From: Diphasiastrum complanatum
Taxonomy: Eukaryota; Streptophyta; Lycopodiopsida; Lycopodiales; Lycopodiaceae
Assembly (NCBI GenBank): GCA_029204225.1
Contig: CM055097.1
Coordinates: 40,962,028 to 41,026,027 of the forward strand
Direction of reading: 5' to 3'
Length of the DNA: 64,000 nt
Shown here piece after piece: positions 53,240-64,000 of the stretch. The notes below the pieces were generated by a model. It was not told the origin of the DNA and searched no databases. It saw only the letters and a list, made by a program, of their open reading frames with translations. How positions within the stretch are numbered: the first letter of the stretch is position 1; each line of letters begins with the position of its first letter. The position numbers were made by a program, and so were the translations under genes.

Positions 53240-54000
53240 AATTCACACGTGTGGGAATGTCCACAAGAGTGACTGATCTTAATTAAGCTTTGTGATTGGC
53301 ACTATAACCTGATTCTAGATTGATTAACAAAATCTAGTTCGGAAGAAATGGCTAATCCACAATCTAGCATGCTAATCAACAGAATATAATAGCAATAATC
53401 AAAGAATGAAAAAATACAAGATTTCAATGTATGAGCATTAGTCTCAACACGAGTTAGAGAGAGAGAGAGAGAGCTAGAGAGATAAGAAGCAATATTTGTT
53501 TAGATCCAAAATGACATGAGATAGCTACAAAACTTTGGTCCTTCATCATTGATTGTGTGGAGAGCTACACATATTTATGGAGATTAAGGTTGCTCGAGGT
53601 AGAACCATATCTATCCATTCCAAAATGACATTTAAAGTGACATCTAGAGTCTATGTGACATTTGTCACTTGTCATGCATGAAATTCTACCAACTTTTTAC
53701 AAGTGTACTAGTTCTAACTAGAAATGTCCAAATCATCATGCATGTGTCCATTAAACTTTGTGCATGCCTTGCATGTCACTATGGATCACTTACAATTAAT
53801 GCATGTGAGTTGCCACGAGTTTCTACAAGCATAATTATGCTAATTCTATGTCTACAAACTATATGCAAGTTGTATTTATCAAACTAGATAATACATAACC
53901 ATGTAGCTCGAGTTCTATGTAGGCCAAACTTGGCATTTTGTATTAATGAGCTACATACTTGCATGGTACAACATTTGTAGCAAGCCAAGAAATCAATATG
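53240..54000. other. Non-coding, LTR-like stretch
   Basis: Begins next to CACACGTGTG (53244-53253), the palindrome seen in the LTR families here. It contains a short GA run (53457-53475) and separates two decayed coding stretches. Could be a solo LTR of an unnamed family; no ends proven. Confidence 0.3.
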
Positions 54001-56430
54001 GATTGTTTTTCAATTTTAACAACCGATCCTCTATTCTTTTTGCCACCATCCCACACACTAACCTGTACCCTCCATCTATCACATCCACCTCCACTCAACC
54101 TGCAGTTACTAACACAACGGCCAACAAATGCATGCGTGGACGCATTCCCCTCCTCATCTAGTCCTCCTGCCACTAGGCAACGCATTGCACTGCCACAACT
54201 AACTACCACCACCTCCACAACCATAGTTTCATCTTTAGCTCAACCCTCTGCCACGTCAGCTCCTCTTGTTCCCATTCTAACATCCTCTGCCTCCGTTCAC
54301 ACATCCTCTACTACTTCCATCACCATTGCTTCTTCCATCCCTCTCGCATCCACTTCTACCATGCCTCTCCCTATCAACCCCCTCGATCACAGCTTTCTCC
54401 CAACACCCTTGTTTGAATCTTTCGCCGCCTCGACAAGTCTCCTCACCCCCCACATCTCCATCCATCCTCCAAACCGTCCTTCAATTCTCCACCATTCCTG
54501 TCATCCCCTCTTTCAAGCAATTTATTCTTACTCCTCTCCAAACCACCTCTCTCACACCACCCACCTCACCTTTGAAGGCTACTGAGAGTGACATGCCTGA
54601 TGATGCATTTGTGCAGACGACGTACGCAACATCGCTTTTTCGTGCTGACTCCACCGCACCTGACGACATGCAATCACCAAAAAAGCTAATTGAAGATGAC
54701 ACACAGTACAGGTCATCCGTGCTACATTGCAGCAAGCCCCTACTAGCACCTCCATACCGGCTAGTCCCACAAACATTTCAACGTCCTACCAAATTTTGGG
54801 CACATTTGTCCAGGAGGCGGTAGCCACACGAGCAAAATTGGATGGCCGCGTATTGGAGTTGGCCACAAGTAACACCCAACCACGGGTAGAAATCGGCCAA
54901 CTCCAACAAGATCTGCTGATTGCCCAACAACATGAGCAAGCAGAGAAATCCAAAGTGTAGAAACTCAAGCAACACGAAGCCAATCTCCAAGGGTACATCA
55001 TGGCCCTCTCAAAGTCTACCACAGACGCTCAGTTGAAGATCCAGGAGATCCAGCAATAGCTCACACAATATCTCACTCCGCTCCAGGCACAACTCTTAGT
55101 GCTAGAAACTAAAAACCTACGTCTGGGCGTGGAAGTGACAACCCTACAAGCAGAAAAGATGGCATGGCTAGCGCAACCCACACCTACCAACAAACCACTC
55201 AACTAAGCTGAGGTGGATCTCATCACTAAACATGTGCAGGTGTACAACGACACATTCGCCAAGTACCAGACCGAGTTTGATAATTACCGATGCGGGGCAA
55301 TGTAGGAGTGAGCACATGCATAGAGTGCCTTAAAGGCGTGCCGGAAGCACATGGAACAGTAGCCTCAACCAGTCCCTGTGGTGATTCCACCGCCACCAAT
55401 GAAAGACACTGTCATCCCCAGCTCCAGCCAAGAAAAGGGAAAATAGACAGAGGGACTAAGTGTACAAGATCAGGGCTCAGATGTAGCTGATGCCAGTGTC
55501 CAAGACCTAAGCCAAGAAATAGATTTGAGCCAAAGCCAAGGGGAGCGTCAAGCCTCCACATCTCAAGGCTCGCGATCCATATCTGCCAGCCATGCTTTTC
55601 ATTGACCAAAGTCCGTGGAGGAGAAAATTAACGAATTCTTAGCCAAACATCCTCACGAGTCCTCACGAGGCGGCTGGCAGATATCCTTTTCTGCCCAAAA
55701 CAATCAAGGGCAACGAACTGAAAGCTCTTCCCGCATTCCAACCACAACCAGAGTGGTGGCAACAGCTCTTCGAACGAGACCCTGTGGCCATCAGGGCCTA
55801 TGTGACAAGTCCACACCAATTGAGGTGAATGTGCATTTCCTCCCCTGCACACGACGATCTAAATGGGTGGACTATGACACACCCTCGGACCAGATCACGC
55901 TCCACAATTGCAATTGGTCGAGAATACCTTCAGAGTACGGATGGACCACATATGTAGATGCCAAAAGGGCTCTAATCCAATTTTCAAAAAATTATATCAA
56001 CTATCCTGATCCAACAATCCACGCGGTTGCCACTTATGCCCGAGACTTAGAATATTTGATGGGCATTGAGATTAAATGGGACAATTTTCTCCCACCCATT
56101 TTTTTTTTGATAAAGCACTAGCCTCCAAAAAGACTGAAGATCAATTACCAGTGGCGTGCATTTACTATCGAGTATCACTCCTTGGTGATCCATGGATGTA
56201 GAGATTCCAAGCCTCGATCGACCAACATCGGTTAACAGGGGTCCACAAGTCCCTTTTCACTCCAATGGACTTGAAAAATATCACCAGAATAACTTTCATC
56301 GAAGACGTCACCAGCTATCTCATCCACCAGAGGCGCATGAAGAAGACCTTATACTAAACCGGCAGAGTGCCGAGGGACCAGCACTACTTTAGGTCGTGGG
56401 TCCTATTGGGGGTATCCCCAACATATTGTA
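54001..56430 (+). pseudogene. Long decayed ORF of unknown family: Pro/Ser/Thr region, coiled coil, conserved C-part
   Basis: About 800 codons across a few frames. The N-part (54001-54585, then shifted) is Ser/Thr/Pro-rich. From 54727 one frame runs to 55640 with nine stops (TAG 54958, 55057, 55303, 55321, 55360, 55444; TAA 55204; TGA 55309, 55603) but no frameshift. Here it is a coiled coil: VEIGQLQQDLLIAQQHEQAE, LKIQEIQQ, LLVLETKNLRLGVEVTTLQ. Around 55660-55800 an adjacent frame carries RYPFLPKTIKGNEL and PEWWQQLFERDPVAIRAYVT. The first frame resumes with WVDYDTPSDQITLHNC, YGWTTYVDAKRALIQFSKNY and DLEYLMGIEIKWDNF. After a T tract (56101-56109) another frame gives LPVACIYYRVSLLGDPWM and IEDVTSYLIHQRRMKK. 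No RT, transposase or host domain recognised. It may be a gag-like or accessory gene of a mobile element. Confidence 0.45.
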
Positions 56431-56971
56431 AATAAACAGTCGGAAAAATAGAAATAGATGCTAGGGTCGTGACATTCTGCGTGCGTAAGTCCATGGCCCA
56501 ATGAGCACACAAGTCAAGTTGTAATTAGAACAAAAGACTTGGAACCTATTTTTAATTAAATAAAACTTGAGGCCACAATGTCAGGTTATTAAACTTAGAC
56601 TAAACTTACAAAGCTGGGTCCAAAGTGAAACTCACATGTATTATGTGATTTCCAGTGTACTTTTTTAGGACCCTTGGATTAGATTGGACCCAAAGTGAAT
56701 GGTGTGGATTAGATCCCATATTATTAGGAGTAACCAATAGGATTAAGGGGCAAGGGCCTTCCCCATTGATAAAAATGCACCATTTTGTATCATATTTTCC
56801 ATGCTTAATGAGAAGGAGGAAACTCTACCATTTTGGAGAGAAGCATTCTCATTTGCTATTCACTACTTGCTAATGCTCTTTGTGTGTTTGCTTTTGTTTT
56901 CTAGCTTACACGGTTTTTGGTTTCCATTGTTAATGTTTCTCCATTAGTAAGCAAAATGAGCAAATGAGCTA

Positions 56972-57046
<75 letters not shown>

Positions 57047-57058
57047 GATACGGTTTGC
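56431..57058. repeat. Non-coding stretch with (CT)n 56974-57044
   Basis: AT-rich sequence with no gene recognised, ending in about 35 CT units. Confidence 0.7.
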
Positions 57059-57340
57059 ACATGCGACCGCATGTCCTATCGCACATGTGAACTATCAGCT
57101 CACCAGATTCTGCCACGTGTTGCCGCATCCATGCAATCAGCATGTGACATGTGTCGGGACATCAGGTCACATGTGTGTAGTAGAACGACCCATTAGCAAC
57201 GTGACACATGGTGCATTTGCAACCAATGAACTAATGACACATTTTCGTCAGATCACACATGTGTAGTTACGGACGATCAGCGGGGCGACATGTGTATGGT
57301 TGACCGTTGACCCACATGTGTGAAAAAAATGCCTATAAAA
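57059..57340 (+). promoter_or_regulatory. CACATGTG-box cluster and TATA motif
   Basis: At least six CATGTG/CACATGTG words lie between 57059 and 57322, followed by TATAAAA at 57334-57340. The spacing is promoter-like, possibly the U3 of an unrecognised LTR. No clear downstream gene on the plus strand. Confidence 0.35.
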
Positions 57341-57769
57341 GCACGCAACCCGATTAATTTTTTATTTTTTTCTCGATTTTTATGGTATATTGCTCTTGTG
57401 CACACTATTTGTAGTGTCTATTTCTGCTAGTCTTCTGCCTGCGTACTAATTCATCATACAAGTTGGTGGCTTTGGTGGTAAACAGTTTATCTGCAAATTT
57501 GAACGTATATTGTAATTCTGCAAAAATGAACGTAAATTGTCACAGGCGAAAAATGCAAAAAACGCGAAGGTCTTTGCTAAAGTCATTTTCTTAAAATTTA
57601 AGGCATCTGGCATTTTGCAAAAAAGTCAAAGTGAGAGAAAATGCCGAAAGGTGAAAATTTTGAAAATGCCGACATTGTGAGCCATTTCCGAGTAGTCATG
57701 CAGACTGTGTAAAAACACAAAGAAATTTGCAGGTCTAGGTAAAAATTGGATGAGGATTAAAATGTTGAT
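57341..57769. other. Unassigned stretch
   Basis: AT-rich, no coding or RNA gene recognised. May be the LTR that belongs to the TATA motif, or the 3' end of the minus-strand copia. Confidence 0.3.
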
Positions 57770-59775
57770 TAGTCAATTAGTAGGAGAATAATCCAACCCT
57801 CCTCCTTAATCTGAATCCATGAATGTCTTGACCTTTAAATTTAGTTCTGCACAGAACTTTTTGTGTGCATCCAAGCTTAATGCTTTGGTAAAAATCTATG
57901 TTGTCATATCTTGCTTTTGACAGAACTACAATCTGACCTTTTTGTCGAAAACTTTGCTTCTGACATAGTGATACTTGAGTTCAATGTGCTTACTCCTAGA
58001 TTGAAATCTAGGATTGGCTGACAAGGCGATGGCACTTTGATTATCACAAAATAATAATGTCGGAGCATATTGATTTAGACCGATATCTGAAAGTAAGTTT
58101 CTCAACCAAATAGCTTCCTTTGTAGCTTGTGAGGCTGTGATATACTCTGATTTTGTAGAAGATAGAGCTATTGAAGATTGCTTGTGACTATTCCAAGAAA
58201 TGAGACCATTGTTGAGGAAGAATGTAAATCCTATTTGGCCTGGTATAGATCATTACGTACATAAAAGATCTTTTTATCGAATGATAAGAATACTCACGCA
58301 TCTGCTCCTTCTCTTCAATTGTTCGGGGACAGTGGTCCTTTGACAATTTGAGACCTAGTTCCATTGGTGAGAGAGCTAACTTGCAATTAACCAGATGAGC
58401 AACTTCTAGTTTCTGTCTTCGTGGATTTGAATACCAAGGCAGAAATGAGCTTCGCCCAGATCGGTGAATTCGAATTCAAAAGATAGCGTAATCTTTGCTT
58501 CTTTTATGAAATCGATACTGTTGCCGAAGAGCAATGTGTCGTCCACATATAAATTGATAATGATAAAAGACTGTTGCACTGTCTTGAAGTAAACATTCGA
58601 ATCTGAAGAGCTTGGTGTGTAGCCATGATCAATAACAAAAGTATCGATTCTTTGAAACCATGCTCGAGTAGATTGTTTCAAGCCATAAAGTGCCTTATGG
58701 AGTTTGCATACATGATTGTGTTTACCTTCGATAATATAACCTTTAGATTGCACCATGTAAATGTCTTCTTCGATAACTCCATTAAGATATGTTGTCTGTA
58801 CATCCATTTGATGTATTTCCAAATTTGCTGCAGTAGCAAACAATAATAAAAGTTGGATAGAAGAATGTTTGACTACTGGACTGAAGGTCTCAGTGTAATC
58901 GATGTTGTATACTTGAGAAAATCCTCTGACGACAAGTCGGGCTTTTCTTCTATCGATGCTTCCGTCTGCTTTGTATTTGACTTTGAAAATCAAGTTTGCA
59001 ATCAACTACGTTTCTGCTAGTAGGTAATTTGACAATCGTCCATGTCTGGTTCTTGATAAGAGATGAATACTCTTTATCCAAAGCTTTTTTTCAGAAATCG
59101 AAATTGATAGTCGTCAGTTCGTGAACAAGGTAAGCTACAAACTCGTTTATAGGTGGTCTGCTAGTTCTTGATGATCTTCTGGGGAATAGAAGAAGTTGAT
59201 CATTTTCATTATGCTATAATTGCTGAACTGCAACATCATCATCTTCGGATTTGTCATTGATATGTTGTGCATCGAAAGTAGATGAGCTTGGACCTTCAAT
59301 AGGAATAGTTGACTGAAGAACTGGACAGTTTGATATGTCGGACGAGTCAGACAAGTCGGCTACATGGGCTTTGCCTCTTCCCTTGAGGTCGATAAACTGA
59401 TCTTCGATGAAGATGATATTTCGGCTAGTGAATATCTTCGACTCAATAGGATCAAGCAGCTTGTAGGCTTGATCTGAAGTAGTGTAGCTGATGAAAACAC
59501 ATTTGATACTCTGGAAGTCAAGCTTTTTTCTGAGATCATGAGGAATCTGCGCATAAGTAGTACATCTGAAAACTCGTAAGTTCGATAAAGAAGGTTTGGC
59601 GCCTGTCTAAACTTCGAATGGTGTTTTGTCTAAGAGACCTTTAGTAGGACATTTGTTCTAAATATAGCCTGCTATTGAAAGAGCTTCATCCCAGAAGGAC
59701 TTCGGAAGTGTCGCGTGTGATAACATGCACTTTGCCGATTCAACTAAGGTCCTGTTCTTTCTCTCTCTATAAGCC
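57770..59775 (-). pseudogene. Copia integrase end, linker, RT, RNase H (minus strand)
   Basis: On the minus strand: integrase end (YRERKNRTLVESAKCML), LRVFRCTTYAQIPHDLRKKL, linker (RRSSRTSRPPINEFVAYLV), RT from about 59000 (RRKARLVVRGFSQVYNIDY, HQMDVQTTYLNGV, LYVDDTLLFGNS near 58530, FCLGIQIHED), then a badly broken RNase H to about 57780. Only a few stops in RT. Same family as 46442-47345. The integrase is joined at 59775 to the RT of another copia, so the 5' half is missing. Confidence 0.85.
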
Positions 59776-60662
59776 CAGGTAGCACTTTGCTTTCCCTAGG
59801 TCAGGTATTCTGAAGTGCTTCGAAATATTTGCCTTCACCTGTGCAATCAGGTTGTCGCTTTGAAACAGAATCAACGTATGATCTACATAGACACCGATTA
59901 TGATGATCTCTCCATTTATGACTTTCACATAAACGCTGTAATTAGCCATTAAGGGCTGGAAGCCTAAGGATCTTAGTGCGTGATCCTTCTTCTTGTACCA
60001 TTGTCTAGCGGACTATTTCAGTCCATAGATGCTTTTGTGCATTCTGCAGGCATAGTCAGCAAGTGACTCGCAGGTAAAACTCGGGGGCTGGTCCATGTAG
60101 AGTGACTTCATTGAGCTCGCCATATAGAAAAATTGTCTTCTCGTCTACAATGTGGATCTTCATATTATAGGCAGCTACATATGCAAATAATATGTGTAGA
60201 GATGTGTGTCTCACAACAAGAAAAAAGGTCTCTATATAATCAATGTCATACTTCTGTGAGAAACTCTTTGCAACTAGCCTGGCTTTGTATCTTAGTACAT
60301 TGTCGTCTGGTCCATACTTATGCTTGTAGACCCACTTACACTTGACAGTCTTTCTGTCGGCTGGTAGTGGTTCGAGAGTCCACGCTTCATTTTGCTTCAT
60401 GGAGCTCATTTCATCTTCCATGGCCTTGATCCATTTGTCCTTGTTTGGATAGTTGATGGCTTCTTCCTAGGTTTTGTGATTCACCGCTGAATCCACCAAA
60501 TTCTTCTTGAGCAGAAGGTGAGTTGTTATATCTGACTGCTGCTCTTCTTTGTCTTGCAAATCTTCTTAGAGGCAATACAACCTCAACAACTACTTTGCCT
60601 TTGTCTTGTCTACTAACAGTAGAGCTTCGGTGTGTCGCAGGTGTTCGGGGCACTTCCGACAT
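59776..60662 (-). pseudogene. Second copia: linker and RT N-part (minus strand)
   Basis: Linker with LPLRRFARQRRAAVRYNN, then NEAWTLEPLPADRKTVKCKW, RYKARLVAKSFSQKYDIDYI and the RT fingers. After a gap/stop near 60050 the palm continues NYSVYVKVINGEIIIIGVYV with active site YVDH instead of YVDD, and ends IPDLGKAKCYLGL. There it is fused to the integrase of the element at 57770-59775. Confidence 0.8.
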
Positions 60663-60669
60663 ATCAGTC

Positions 60670-61740
60670 TGCTCTTTGTCCGAACAAGGTGAATGAGGCT
60701 TGGAGTCTCACAAGGACTTGCAAGATTTGTCTTCAAAAGTCCATCACAACACGTGTCAAATATTTTGAAATTTTTCATTTGGAACTGCATTGTTTGGTTC
60801 AAGATGCAAAGATAGATGTCACTTTCATGAAAGTAACTTGGATTTATTTTATGTCGTTGGAAAGTATTTTGCTTGGAACTTTAGATAAGTTCAAACTTAT
60901 TGTTATGATCCAAGAGAAATCAAGCAGCAATCACAAAATGAAAATAGTTTCATTTATGCTATCATGTCAACTTATGGAGAACCAATTTGCTTTGAAGAGA
61001 TTTTTGTATCTCAAAGGTGGATTAAGGCAATACTAGTTGAGTGTGATGCCTTAAAAGATAGCAAAATATGTTTTCCTTGTAATCTTACATTAGTTATGAA
61101 GTCAAGGAAATGGAAATATCTTCATAATGTAGGATCTTTTGGTTTCAATAAGATCATGAATGATGTGTTCATTCATAAAGATGAAAATTGTAAGTTTTCA
61201 ATCTTAAAGGCAAGTTGTAAACTTCTTATGAGAATAAGCGAAGCATCCAAAGTGGACACTTATATCCATAAGCAAGTAGTTAGCCTTATTGAGATGGAAA
61301 TACCTTTTGATTTCAATATTGAAAAAATCATGCCAAGTTGTGGTGATTTTTGGACTTATGTTTCTAGCATAAAAAATCTTGATAATCGTAGGAAGTGCAT
61401 ATTGAATGGTCATACTTGTTGTGATCATTATTAGACATGGAGGTCTCGGATTTCCATCAAAGAGGAGCATGCACATGAAGAAGGAGCAAGCCTCAAAGTC
61501 AAGCATCTACATGAAAATTGGAAGGAATCAATTTTGGAGGTACTAGGATGGTGCAAAGCTCCCAAGCTCATCAAATATGTCAACATCAAAGAAGCACTAT
61601 TATGGATATGGTGATTTCAGATCAACATCAAGCTCATTGGATGATCTTCACACCTTTTGAACCAGCAAAGACCAATTTAGCCCATGCAGTCAAGTTCAAG
61701 ATCATCATGTTTTCCATCAAGCTAGATTTACCAAGCTAGA
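60670..61740 (+). pseudogene. Diverged copia-like polymerase start (plus strand)
   Basis: A 156-codon open frame (60964-61434) starts GEPICFEEIFVSQRWIKAIL followed by VECDALKDSK, which aligns with the copia RT preamble (EP..fEEa..s..Wi.AM.eE.dAL). The rest has lost RT motifs: no KARLVAKG, no YVDD. An earlier frame (60740-60960) is not recognisable. A purine-rich gaggaggag precedes TGTGAAAAATG at 61756, as at a 3' LTR. It may be a much-diverged, non-autonomous element. Confidence 0.35.
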
Positions 61741-61755
61741 TTTTTGAGGAGGAGT

Positions 61756-62520
61756 GTGAAAAATGCAAAAATAAGCTTGGTAGAGGCCAAAAATCTTGTA
61801 TATAGATAAATACACATGTGTGGAGCCTATTTCCATGTGTAAAAATAGTGTACTTGTCATGTACCATAATCATATAGGTTGTACATATGATTTAATTCAA
61901 GTTCTAGTGGCTAAAAAGGCCAAAAACTAGTTTTCAAGACACATGACACATGGCATCAATCTATTGCTTGCATGAGCCACATCCTTTGGTTAGGTGTCAC
62001 ATCCCATGTGTAGAGGACAGCTCACATGTGTGGAATAAGCTGAAGTAGACGAATTTTGACTTCTAGAAGATTTTCAAGTAGATCTCCATATAGAAGGAAA
62101 ATGGACCAAAAGTGCTCAAAATAGAAGGTTTTGTCCAAGTGTCAGTTTTGCATGATGAATCATCATATGACAAAGCACCTTCACACATGTGGGATCAAAG
62201 GGATGATAAGTACCACGAGCTCTCACTTATTGTATATATAGAGCCACATTTGGCCATAATGTGTGTGAGACACCAATCTTGGTTTTGGAAGCAATTTTGA
62301 GTGATTTTCTCCATTTGTCTACATTTGTTTTGATTGTTTTGAGGTTCTATCAATGTGTACTTGATTTTCAGGTTGGAGTTTGAAACCATAAAGTACACTT
62401 ACCTTCAATTAATGATTGTTCTTGTTAGGATTTTGTGTCTAGAATTGATCTAGATTGATCTTAATCTGAAGTAGATTGATAGATCAAGTAATTTGACAAC
62501 CAATCCCTCTTGAGGATCAG
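61756..62520 (+). mobile_element. Probable 3' LTR (TGTGAAAAATGC start)
   Basis: Starts TGTGAAAAATGC after a purine tract, like LTR-A and LTR-B starts. It contains CACATGTGTGG-type words (61810-62030, 62185). The right end merges with the gypsy fragment and is not defined. Confidence 0.45.
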
Positions 62521-62539
62521 ATTAGGATCCACTCTTGGT

Positions 62540-64000
62540 CCTTTTTGTACTTTTTTTCCACATTTGTAGATGAAATCTCGAATAAATGTTCGTCTAGAAA
62601 ATCATCATTGATAGGGTCTTCAGTTTTTCCGGTGCTGAGTCGCGATAGATAATCAGCATTCGTATGATATTTTCCTTGACAAAGCTATACTTGATAAGTA
62701 AATTCCTGCATAAGTAGAACCCATCGAGCAATTCGTCCTGATAGATCTGGTTTATTTACAAGATACTTAAGAGCATAATGATCCACATGAAAAATAAATG
62801 CATATCCCAGCAAGTAATGCCGAAATTTTTTAACAGTGAAAATTATGCCAAATGCTTCCTTTTCTGTAGCCGAATAATTCTTCTCTGATGCACTGAGCTG
62901 TCGACTCACATAGTAGATGGGATGGTCCTTCTTCTGGTCATCCTTCTGGCTTAGACAGACACCAATAGCAAATGCAGAAACATCCACATAACTGTGAAAT
63001 AAAATAGCCCAGTTGGGTGGTCTCAGAATAGGAGCATTGATCAACCTTTGTTTAAGATCTTCAAATGCTTTCTGCTATTCATTCGTCCACAAGTATTCCA
63101 CTTGTTTCTTCGGTAGATGTGTAAGAGAGGCAGCAATAGAAGCAAGATTTTGAATAAATCTCCGGTAATAGCCAACATGTCCTAAGAAAGCTCTTAGTTC
63201 ACGTAAATTGGTTGGTATACGGAGATTCTTTATAAGCTCGACTTTATCTTTGTCGACTTCTATTCCTCTGTTAGATATTCTGTGTCCGAGTAATATCCCT
63301 TCTTTTATATCGAAAAAACATTTTTCTAGATGAAGGGATAAACAAGTATCTCTGTACCGTTGCAATGTTAATATCAACTTCTGCAGGTGTGTCTTTATAT
63401 CACTATATACACAAAAATCATCAATAAATATTTCGAGAAAAGTTCTTAGGAAGGCAGCGAAAATTAACATCATGATTCATTGAAAAGTCGTTGGAGCATT
63501 ACAAAGACCAAAGGGCATTTTGTTGTAGGCATAAGTGCCCCCAATCCGTAGTGAATGTAGTCTTTGGACGATCCTCCTTCCGCACTCCAACCTGATTATA
63601 ACCAGAAAAAGCGTCACAGAAATTATAACGCTCCTGACCAGAACCTGATCTAAGATGGAATCAGTGAAGGGCGGAGGATGATGATCCTTCCTTGTGGCAG
63701 CATCGAGTTTGCGGAAATCTTGGCATATTCGTATTTTGTCAGTCTTCTTCTTTGGGATGACAACAATGGGTGAAACCCATTCACTACTTAAGATGGGATA
63801 GATTATACCTGCCTTAAGGTGCTTGTTAAGTTCGTCCTTGACTATGAGAGAGTACTTAGGATTGAGACGATACTGTCTCTGTCGAACAGGTACAACATCT
63901 TCCTTAAAATCAATTTGGTGCTCTCCAAATTTTGTAGGTATACCCTTCAAATCGTCGAGGGACCAGACAAAAACGTCTTGATACTCCTTCAATAGTTCAG
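62540..64000 (-). pseudogene. Ty3/gypsy RT and RNase H, runs off window end
   Basis: On the minus strand from 64000: protease-RT spacer (DDLKGIPTKFGEHQIDFKED), RT (HLKAGIIYPILSSEWVSPIV, KIRICQDFRKLDAATRKDHH, GGTYAYNKMPFGLCNAPTTF), active site FIDDFCVYSD (about 63410-63440), FLGHVGYYRRFI, and RNase H (SQKDDQKKDHPIYYVSRQLS, ATEKEAFGIIF). It then passes a stop to YHTNADYLSRLS and fades at about 62540. Stops: one between RT halves (about 63474), a TAG near 63075, one near 62685. The catalytic residues are kept. Integrase is absent. Gag and protease lie outside the window. Confidence 0.85.

Overview
The window is nuclear DNA of a land plant with a large, repeat-rich genome. The evidence is one intron-containing housekeeping gene of a plant-type family (BRO1-domain, BROX-like) with GT-AG introns, plus a dense mix of Ty1/copia, Ty3/gypsy, LINE, hAT and CACTA-like remnants and long (GA)n/(CT)n and (AT)n microsatellites. 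I cannot name the species; a fern, lycophyte or gymnosperm would fit as well as any. No rRNA, tRNA, CRISPR or bacterial operon structure was seen.

Layout. 1-1208: AT microsatellites and two GC-rich 'cgtccg' blocks. 1209-7526: a hAT-type DNA transposon bounded by a 24-bp imperfect terminal inverted repeat, with a decayed transposase (BED finger, DUF659, hAT dimerisation region, long proline-rich AT-hook tail), a short convergent antisense ORF, an 84-bp tandem repeat and a foldback of GGTACC palindromes. 7990-13630: three Ty1/copia pieces, two of them head to head. 13634-16331: a LINE with ORF1 and endonuclease but almost no reverse transcriptase. 18358-25377: the only intact gene, seven coding exons for a 380-residue BROX-like protein; its 3.4-kb intron 5 holds a hairpin, a (CT)n tract and a gag relic. 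27575-28160: a gypsy fragment.

28161-46441 is a nest of related copia elements and one gypsy element. Three LTR families (called LTR-1, LTR-A and LTR-B here) begin TGTGAA and end TTCACA, and sit next to a TGGTATCA primer-binding site. Two LTR-B copies in opposite orientation flank the two halves of one target site in a copia gag, which points to a later inversion.

46442-51770 holds further copia pieces with tandem-repeat leaders. 51915-53239 holds CACTA-like and unidentified decayed coding sequence. 54001-56430 is a long decayed reading frame that I do not recognise. 56431-57770 is non-coding, with a (CT)n tract and a cluster of CACATGTG boxes upstream of a TATA motif. 57770-62520 holds more copia pieces on both strands, and 62540-64000 is a gypsy polymerase running off the right end.

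Functionally, only the BROX-like gene looks like a working host gene. Everything else is mobile DNA at different stages of decay, with stop codons at positions where the families have conserved Gln or Trp, as expected of methylated, silenced DNA.
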